Of a stretch of DNA of 7,791 nt, positions 1 to 5,065 are shown one piece after another. Numbering within the stretch: the stretch's first letter is position 1; the number at the start of each line of letters is the position of its first letter. The stretch lies in NCBI GenBank assembly GCA_903906615.1, contig CAIVKT010000633.1, positions 1-7,791 of the forward strand. Reading direction: 5' to 3'. The notes beneath the pieces were generated by a model. The model saw nothing but the letters and a program-made list of their open reading frames with translations. It had not been told where the DNA came from and ran no database searches. A program made the position numbers and the translations under genes. This DNA is from an uncultured Bacteroidota bacterium (lineage in GTDB: Bacteria > Bacteroidota > Bacteroidia > Chitinophagales > Chitinophagaceae).

Positions 1-209
1 AATATTTTGCGGAACTGCATGTAACAGATGAAGGGAGCTATTGGGAAACAGGTAACAAAATTCTGGTGAAAGAAACCTTTGATCGTTATAACCAGATGAT
101 GGATAATTTCTCAGTTATGCTTGAAAACATGCCTGCCAAGAGAAATGAAACGATCGATGAATTCATTAACAGGCTGTTTGCCTATATCGAAAACAAGCAG
201 AGGACGTAA
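1..209 (+). CDS. C-terminal fragment of an unrecognised protein
   Basis: The open frame starts with the first full codon at position 3 and ends at TAA 207-209, giving 68 residues. The 5' part lies outside the window. The visible tail reads YFAELHVTDEGSYWETGNK at its start and ends ENKQRT. It is rich in charged and aromatic residues, has no membrane segment and looks largely helical, like a small soluble cytoplasmic protein. The other two + frames are closed by stops within the first 35 bases, and the frame stays open right up to a strong hairpin 13 bases after the stop, which supports a real gene end. I do not recognise the family and assign no function. It converges on the rluD gene, so the two are not in one operon. 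Confidence 0.7.
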   Translation, partial: YFAELHVTDEGSYWETGNKILVKETFDRYNQMMDNFSVMLENMPAKRNETIDEFINRLFAYIENKQRT

Positions 210-222
210 ATAATGGTTACTA

Positions 223-260
223 TAACACAAATCCTCTACGCAAGCAGAGGATTTGTGTTA
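223..260. terminator. Perfect 15-bp hairpin in convergent intergenic region
   Basis: The arms 223-237 (TAACACAAATCCTCT) and 246-260 (AGAGGATTTGTGTTA) are exact reverse complements separated by an 8-base loop. The hairpin begins 13 bases after the stop of the left-edge gene. It is therefore the best candidate for that gene's 3' end, and its symmetry would let it act on both strands. There is no run of T after either arm, so it is not a textbook intrinsic terminator. It could instead be an RNA-stabilising 3' stem or a small dispersed repeat. Confidence 0.6.
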
Positions 261-290
261 ATGATATAAAATTTGTTATAATGATATGAA
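251..290. repeat. Imperfect 20-bp tandem duplication
   Basis: Positions 251-270 and 271-290 align without gaps at 17 of 20 bases; both units begin ATTTGT and share TAATGATAT. The first unit contains part of the right arm of the 223-260 hairpin, so the duplication appears to have copied half a stem plus its flank. No function is evident. It may be slippage debris in AT-rich intergenic DNA. Confidence 0.5.
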
Positions 291-306
291 ATAAGGTTAG
301 TCTTTC

Positions 307-333
307 GTCTTTTGATGCAAAAAATCAAAAGAC
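307..333 (-). terminator. Hairpin downstream of rluD
   Basis: The arms GTCTTTTGAT (307-316) and ATCAAAAGAC (324-333) are perfect 10-bp complements around a 7-base loop. Read on the minus strand, the stem starts 8 bases after the rluD stop codon (TAG, complement of 342-344), which is the expected place for a terminator. The 3' flank on the minus strand (GAAAGACTAACC) lacks a U tract, so termination efficiency is uncertain. A partial copy of the left arm (AGTCTTT, 299-305) lies just outside and could compete for pairing. Confidence 0.6.
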
Positions 334-341
334 TATGTGTG

Positions 342-1421
342 CTATTGCCCCCTGCGCATGCCGTTAGTATATGCCCTCCATTTTTCGATCACCTCGGCCA
401 TATCTGCCGGGAGGTCTGAGTCGAATTGTTGCCAGGTGTTGGTGCCGGGATGGGTGAAGCCCAACTCTTTGGCATGAAGCGCCTGGCGTGGCAGTACCGA
501 GAAGCAATTATCAATAAATTGTTTATACTTATTAAATACCGTCCCCTTTACTATCCTGTCGCCGCCATAGGTGGCATCATTAAAGAGGGGGTGGCCGATG
601 TACTTCATATGCACCCTGATCTGGTGTGTGCGGCCTGTTTCCAGGCGTAGCTCCACAAGGGTCACATAATTGAAGCGCTCCAATACTTTGTAGTGTGTGA
701 TAGCGTCCTTTCCGTGATCGCCATCCGGGAAAGTGTCCATGATCTTTCGGAAGCGAAGGTTGCGCGCGATGTTCACATGAATGGTGCCTTCATTGGCCTC
801 CATGTCTCCCCATACCAGGGCTATGTAGCGGCGGTGTACCGTATGCGCCTTGAACTGGGCTGAGAGCTTGGCTACCGCATCGGCAGTTTTGCCGATCACT
901 ACGAGCCCGGTAGTATCTTTATCTATACGGTGTACCAGTCCCACACGGGTGAGGTTGTCAATCTCCACCTTCTCTTGCTGCAAGTGCCACGAAAGGCCGT
1001 TCACCATAGTACCTGAATAGTTGCCGCAACCCGGATGCACTACCATGCCCGATGGCTTATTAACGATCAGCAGGGTATCATCTTCGTATGGTATGTCCAG
1101 TGGTATGTTTTCTGCGATCACCTCCTGGCTCTCCGGGCGGCGTGTTTCAAAAACTATAATCGTATCATTGGGCCTTACCCTGTAGTTCGACTTAACTACA
1201 TCGTTATTTACCAGTATAAAGCCGTCATCTATGGCATTCTGTATCTTATTGCGGGTAGCGCCTTCGAGGCGCACCATCAGGAATTTATCTATGCGCAGGG
1301 GCTCCTGTTTGGGTTTGGTCACCATACGAAAGCGTTCTACCGGCTGGTCGCCGGCCTCATTTAACTCTTCTTCGGGTTCTTCATCGTCCCACACATCTTC
1401 TATTTCGTCGGTACCGGCCAT
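342..1421 (-). CDS. rluD: RluD-type 23S rRNA pseudouridine synthase
   Basis: This is an RluA-family enzyme that isomerises uridines to pseudouridine in large-subunit rRNA. Family members of the RluD type modify helix 69 in the cytoplasm during 50S maturation. Residues 41-91 form an S4 RNA-binding domain (PLRIDKFL...). The catalytic domain follows from about residue 105, with the RluD-like VVHPGCGNYSGT at 127-138, the active-site motif HRIDKDTTGL at 164-173 (catalytic Asp167), GRTHQIRVH at 263-271 and RQALHA at 312-317. The match to E. coli RluD, as I remember it, runs through all these blocks, which favours RluD over RluC or RluA. The protein has 359 residues against about 326 in E. coli. The excess is largely an acidic leader (13 Asp/Glu in residues 5-25) before the S4 domain. 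The ATG is supported by a promoter box ending 4 bases upstream. A hairpin follows the stop. Confidence 0.93.
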   Translation of the reverse strand: MAGTDEIEDVWDDEEPEEELNEAGDQPVERFRMVTKPKQEPLRIDKFLMVRLEGATRNKIQNAIDDGFILVNNDVVKSNYRVRPNDTIIVFETRRPESQEVIAENIPLDIPYEDDTLLIVNKPSGMVVHPGCGNYSGTMVNGLSWHLQQEKVEIDNLTRVGLVHRIDKDTTGLVVIGKTADAVAKLSAQFKAHTVHRRYIALVWGDMEANEGTIHVNIARNLRFRKIMDTFPDGDHGKDAITHYKVLERFNYVTLVELRLETGRTHQIRVHMKYIGHPLFNDATYGGDRIVKGTVFNKYKQFIDNCFSVLPRQALHAKELGFTHPGTNTWQQFDSDLPADMAEVIEKWRAYTNGMRRGQ

Positions 1422-1425
1422 AGTG

Positions 1426-1433
1426 CAAATATA
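1426..1433 (-). promoter_or_regulatory. TAnnTTTG -7 box before rluD
   Basis: On the minus strand the bases read TATATTTG, an exact match to the Bacteroidota -7 consensus TAnnTTTG. Only CACT separates it from the rluD ATG. A start site at the usual distance would fall at or beside the ATG, implying a leaderless or near-leaderless mRNA. I see no TTG at the expected -33 spacing, so the call rests on the -7 box and its placement in the 48-bp gap after the upstream ompA-like gene. Confidence 0.5.
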
Positions 1434-1469
1434 AACCTCAAATTGTAATGATGAAGACTGTTGTAACGG

Positions 1470-2300
1470 TTATTTGCTGAGAATGCGCACATCTACCCTT
1501 CGGTTGAGTTCCATTTCTTCTTCGGTTATTTCGGGGTCATCAATAGGGTTGTTGTTGCCCAGTCCTATATATTTTAGCCGGGCTTTATCTATGCCATAAG
1601 ATACTAATGAGTCGTATATGCTGCCGGCCCGCAGGGTAGATAATGTGGAGGAATCATAAGGCTCATCAAGCCCGGGATAAGGCCCGAGGCAGCATACATG
1701 GCCTTCCAGTTGTATAGTATAGGTCTTGTTAAGCTCCAGGAAATTATAGAGAATTTTGAGTTGTGGGATAGACTCAGGTGTAAGTCGCAAAGACCCCCTG
1801 TAGAAATGGATCTCATTGAGTGGCAGGGTCTCGTTGGCCTGCCTGTTTTGCATATAGTAGGCGAATTTTTGCGCGGCAGGTGTATCCGGCTCTTTTTCAA
1901 TGATCACATCCACTCTTCGGTCGAATGGATTGGCTGTATTTTCTTTGCTATCCTTGCCCCTGGCTTTTCCTTTGCCCATACACAGCGTTACATTATTACG
2001 CTCATAACCGTTTACCAGCAGGTAGTCCATCACGCTCTTTGCCCGTGCTTTTGATAATGCAGCATTGTAGTCGTTGCTGCCGAGGTTGTCGCAATAGCCC
2101 AATACCATTATTTTGTGATCGCGAGATATGATGCCATGGGCAGCCGCACTATCCAGACGATGGGTGGCCTGGTCGCTGAGGCCGGTGTTATCCAATTGGA
2201 AATATACCCTTACTGTGTCATGCGGCTGGCCATAGGTTATTACCACTGCCAGCATGGCCAGAATGAATAACGCAGCCGGTTTGTATATCATCCACTTCAT
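1470..2300 (-). CDS. Secreted protein with two OmpA-like domains
   Basis: The 276-residue product begins with a Sec-type signal peptide (MKWMIYK, then a hydrophobic stretch at 9-22, cleavage probably near residues 24-25). There is no lipobox Cys, so it should be soluble periplasmic or attached to the envelope through the cell wall. OmpA-like domain 1 spans about 29-135, with GYCDNLG (68-74), ALSKARA (81-87) and FDRRVDV (126-132). Asp71 and Arg86 sit 15 residues apart, as do the peptidoglycan-binding Asp271 and Arg286 of Acinetobacter OmpA. Domain 2 spans about 160-275, with GHVCC (200-204), STLRA (221-225), IGLGNNNP and NRRVDV (266-271). In domain 2 the binding Asp is replaced by Cys203 and about six residues are inserted before Arg224, so its ligand binding is doubtful. 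There is no beta-barrel. The start lies 35 bp after the upstream GT-C-like gene on the same strand, so cotranscription is likely. A role as a cell-wall anchor or envelope scaffold is inferred from the family. Confidence 0.88.
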   Translation of the reverse strand: MKWMIYKPAALFILAMLAVVITYGQPHDTVRVYFQLDNTGLSDQATHRLDSAAAHGIISRDHKIMVLGYCDNLGSNDYNAALSKARAKSVMDYLLVNGYERNNVTLCMGKGKARGKDSKENTANPFDRRVDVIIEKEPDTPAAQKFAYYMQNRQANETLPLNEIHFYRGSLRLTPESIPQLKILYNFLELNKTYTIQLEGHVCCLGPYPGLDEPYDSSTLSTLRAGSIYDSLVSYGIDKARLKYIGLGNNNPIDDPEITEEEMELNRRVDVRILSK

Positions 2301-2335
2301 CAGTAGTATACTTTATTGTGTTGTTCCGATCAGTA

Positions 2336-4942
2336 TTATTCGTCAGATACCTTTATTTCATCGATCTTACCTGGCAATGCCGAATTGAGGTAGAATGCAC
2401 TATTGCTGTTCCTCATTTGCATATTGGTATTCGTTGGCCCGAATGGCTGATCGTTTACAGTTGCCGAGAGCATGTTGTTCTGAACGTGTATCACCACATG
2501 GTTCTCGGCGGTGGCACTCAGCTTCACCGACAATGCGGGGCTCCACGTAGCGCCGTTGCCGTAAGCAAAGGCGTACTGCATAGGGTCATCACCATTTTGT
2601 ACCATAATGAAGCCGGTGCACTTGGCGGTAGGCGACATGTTAGAGAACAGTAATGCTCCCTTTGCCTGCATCCGCGGATCGATGGTAGCAAAAAACTCTA
2701 TTGTGAAATTCGCAGGCAGGTTTAATACTGGATCTAACGCGATCAGCTTATTAAAGTCGCCATAGTTTTTATAGCAGATCGTATGTGTATCTGTCTTTAA
2801 CCTGTTGGGCAGAGGGTGCGGATCGTGTTTAAGCAATACCATCGTGCGGTCGGGTGTTTCTTTTACAATGGTGGTGCTTTCTGCTAACGCTTTGGCTATA
2901 GAGTCAGCAACGTTCACTGCTATGGCTTGGGTCTGCCAGGGGTGGCTGGCATCATATAGGATAGGGTGGTTGGTGCGCTTAATGAGGCTTACAACACTAT
3001 CTAACTCCGAGCGGAAGAACATTTCTGTAGAGCCTGCCATGTTCAGCGGGTTGTAATAATCGCCACTTGCGTAGTAGTAGCTATCAAAGTCTTTGGCAAG
3101 GATAAGTACAGTGTCTTTCGCCGGTATATTATTCTTAATGAAGTTCATTCTTACAGCCAGCGCATCTTCCTGTTGCTTATGTTCATCAAAGGCATTGCTT
3201 TCGGCGAAGCTTTGTATGGATGGCGTATAGTATAACATTGATAATGCGCCATCTGCAATAAAAATAAATGGAATGAGGAACAAGGCAACGCTTTCATGCA
3301 GCTTCAGTTTGCCTTGTGTTTTTATATAATTGGCCAGTTTGCCGCAGAAGATGGTGAGTATAATGAGGGCAGGGTACATGACCACATCAACAGCGTAATC
3401 GTAAGAGCGACCCTGGAAGTAGGTGAACAAGCCACAACCCAGGATGAAAAGGAATGCGAGTATGGGGTTGTCGCCCGTATCGTCTTTTCGGAGGTGGTAA
3501 ACGCAGTATATGCAAGAGATGAGATACACAATGGCAGGCAGGTTCCAAAAGTGGAAGAACGACATAGGCAGCATGAAGTAGCCCGAGATATAAAATATGT
3601 TCTGGAATTTGGAGAAGCTACTTATATCCGGCCACATGCTGGAATGTACTTTAGTAGTTATAAAGAACAGGAATATGATAAAGGCCAGTGAGCCGATCAT
3701 CCATGCCGCAGGCATCTTTGCTTTTTGAATGGCTTCCTTTATACTTCTTGCGCCCAGGGCGGGTAGCAGCAAAGAAATGAGTGCAGCAGCAAAAACAAAC
3801 AGCCCTGAATCGAGGTTCCACAACAGCGCTACAGATGAGCTGATAGCCATGATGGGCAGTATGATCTTTTTTGTTTTTACAGTACCATTATTGTAATAAG
3901 CCACCAGGAAAAATACCAGTGCCGGAAAGAAGAAGCGGAGCGGCATGTATTGATAGTAATAATGCGCAGTAGTTTCAAAAGGTAAGCGGGGCAGCCAGTA
4001 TTGCCAGAGCACCAGGCATAAAAAACCAAGCAGCGTTAAAAGGTCATTCTTTAGGATGCGCTTCATACCCAGGAATACGAAGAGAAAGGCCGCGCCATTC
4101 ATTAGCGCCATCACAAATGTAAATTTGTAAGTGCTGAGGCCAATGATCTTGAATATAGGATTGAGTACCCATGCGTAGAGGCCGTATTGGGCATTAAGGT
4201 TTACCAGCAAAGACTTACCCGCATATACCTGTGTTACAGAATAGTATACCGCATTTGTTTCCATAAAGCGGCCCCACTCCTGCGCTGCCAGCTGAAAGAC
4301 ATTGTACAGCACAATATCAATAATGATGACAGAGGCAATGCCATAAGCAACGATATTGGATACTATTTTTTTTACCGGAGCATCAGGCAGCTTGATGTAC
4401 AGTAGCAGCAGGTAAGCCATAGCGGCATAGACTACGATCATTACCCCGGGATTAATTACAGACACCAGGTTGTTGGCAAACATAGTGGCAGTAGTGCCAT
4501 CCTGCACATACAGCAGGTTTTGCTTCAACAGGTTGGTGAGGAACAAGATAAATATCGCCACCCCGGCCCAGTTGATAAATGCAGCAATAGAAGAGCTGAG
4601 CAACGCTCTCTTTTTATTGACGAGCGTAAAAATGCCTAAAATAATAAGCGGGGCCAGGACGACGGTAAGCTGAAACTGCAACCGCTCTACCGGTTCCGGG
4701 TAGAAGGTATTGGCCGGCCATATGGATAGCGGCGACACCTGATCTACAATTGCTTTTACATCGGGTGAGTAGCTGGTATATACAAAGTGACCAATGATAT
4801 ATAATATAAAGATGCTTATCAGCAGTGTGAGTGTGCCGATAGCAAGGTTGATGCGTAATGTGTCCGGTGCTCCGGGTGTTTTGGTCGCGGTAGGTTTTGG
4901 TGCAGCCGGTTGCTGTATTGCATTCTTTTTATCAGGTTTCAT
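2336..4942 (-). CDS. GT-C-like polytopic membrane protein with C-terminal LamG-like domain
   Basis: The 868-residue product has three parts. Residues 1-30 are a cytoplasmic tail rich in Lys, Pro, Ala and Thr. About 31-572 hold some 13-15 hydrophobic segments (for example 31-56, 90-108, 162-184, 196-216, 272-293, 378-395, 412-430, 449-480, 550-572). About 575-868 form a soluble, probably periplasmic tail. The first outer loop carries YPEPVER (81-87), and a later one carries KSLLVNLNAQYGLYAW (243-258), a pattern seen in GT-C-type proteins that use polyprenyl-phosphate sugars. The classical paired-acid motif of PMT/ArnT enzymes is not obvious, so catalysis is not proven. Residues 740-868 (FTIEFFATID, GFIMVQNGD, YAFAYGNGATW, VVIHVQNN, and GKIDEIKVSDE at the end) resemble a LamG/concanavalin-like carbohydrate-binding fold. 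Residues 585-705 are a separate soluble segment with no family I can name. It is divergent from the YfhO gene and just upstream of the OmpA-like gene. The likely role is envelope glycan assembly; the substrate is unknown. Confidence 0.75.
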   Translation of the reverse strand: MKPDKKNAIQQPAAPKPTATKTPGAPDTLRINLAIGTLTLLISIFILYIIGHFVYTSYSPDVKAIVDQVSPLSIWPANTFYPEPVERLQFQLTVVLAPLIILGIFTLVNKKRALLSSSIAAFINWAGVAIFILFLTNLLKQNLLYVQDGTTATMFANNLVSVINPGVMIVVYAAMAYLLLLYIKLPDAPVKKIVSNIVAYGIASVIIIDIVLYNVFQLAAQEWGRFMETNAVYYSVTQVYAGKSLLVNLNAQYGLYAWVLNPIFKIIGLSTYKFTFVMALMNGAAFLFVFLGMKRILKNDLLTLLGFLCLVLWQYWLPRLPFETTAHYYYQYMPLRFFFPALVFFLVAYYNNGTVKTKKIILPIMAISSSVALLWNLDSGLFVFAAALISLLLPALGARSIKEAIQKAKMPAAWMIGSLAFIIFLFFITTKVHSSMWPDISSFSKFQNIFYISGYFMLPMSFFHFWNLPAIVYLISCIYCVYHLRKDDTGDNPILAFLFILGCGLFTYFQGRSYDYAVDVVMYPALIILTIFCGKLANYIKTQGKLKLHESVALFLIPFIFIADGALSMLYYTPSIQSFAESNAFDEHKQQEDALAVRMNFIKNNIPAKDTVLILAKDFDSYYYASGDYYNPLNMAGSTEMFFRSELDSVVSLIKRTNHPILYDASHPWQTQAIAVNVADSIAKALAESTTIVKETPDRTMVLLKHDPHPLPNRLKTDTHTICYKNYGDFNKLIALDPVLNLPANFTIEFFATIDPRMQAKGALLFSNMSPTAKCTGFIMVQNGDDPMQYAFAYGNGATWSPALSVKLSATAENHVVIHVQNNMLSATVNDQPFGPTNTNMQMRNSNSAFYLNSALPGKIDEIKVSDE

Positions 4943-4956
4943 TCAGGCAATGATTT

Positions 4957-4983
4957 TAAATATACTTGCAGTTCGTTATTCAA
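4957..4983 (-). promoter_or_regulatory. Possible promoter for the GT-C-like gene
   Basis: On the minus strand TATATTTA (complement of 4957-4964) matches seven of eight bases of TAnnTTTG, and a TTG (complement of 4981-4983) lies 16 bases upstream. This spacing is slightly short for the Bacteroidota consensus. The box ends 14 bases before the ATG at 4942, giving a leader of only a few bases. Placement is good but the match is imperfect. Confidence 0.35.
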
Positions 4984-5023
4984 TGGGGAAAAATACAAAT
5001 GATTTTTGAATTCGGGTTATAGG

Positions 5024-5053
5024 TTGCACTTTATATGGCTTTGATTTTATTTG
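5024..5053 (+). promoter_or_regulatory. Probable promoter for the yfhO-like gene
   Basis: TTG at 5024-5026 is followed after 19 bases by TTTATTTG at 5046-5053, close to the Bacteroidota consensus TTG-N17-23-TAnnTTTG with one mismatch (T for A at the second base). A start site near 5058 would leave a leader of roughly eight bases before the ATG at 5066, or about 45 bases before the alternative ATG at 5105. With the minus-strand candidate at 4957-4983, this makes the 123-bp gap a divergent control region. Confidence 0.45.
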
Positions 5054-5065
5054 CGGTATTAAAAA

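Noticed and set aside
426..650. Open frame on the + strand within rluD, 74 codons, and similar frames at 1035-1364 and 1231-1434
   Set aside because: They lie wholly or almost wholly opposite a well-supported rluD, show no recognisable motif, and their composition is that of an antisense shadow.
1422..1469. Possible terminator between the OmpA-like gene and rluD
   Set aside because: Only a short direct repeat (TTGTAA) is present, with no inverted repeat or T run, so no terminator can be supported and readthrough into rluD is possible.
2226..2300. Possible lipoprotein signal on the OmpA-like protein
   Set aside because: There is no Cys at or near the end of the hydrophobic stretch; the first Cys is residue 70, so a Sec signal peptide fits better.
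3296..3691. 131-codon + strand frame opposite the GT-C-like gene
   Set aside because: It is antisense to conserved membrane segments and the QGRSYDYAVD region, has no promoter or ribosome site, and resembles no known protein.
4943..5065. Riboswitch or small RNA in the divergent gap
   Set aside because: The region is AT-rich and short, with promoter-like boxes but no conserved stem structure that I can see.
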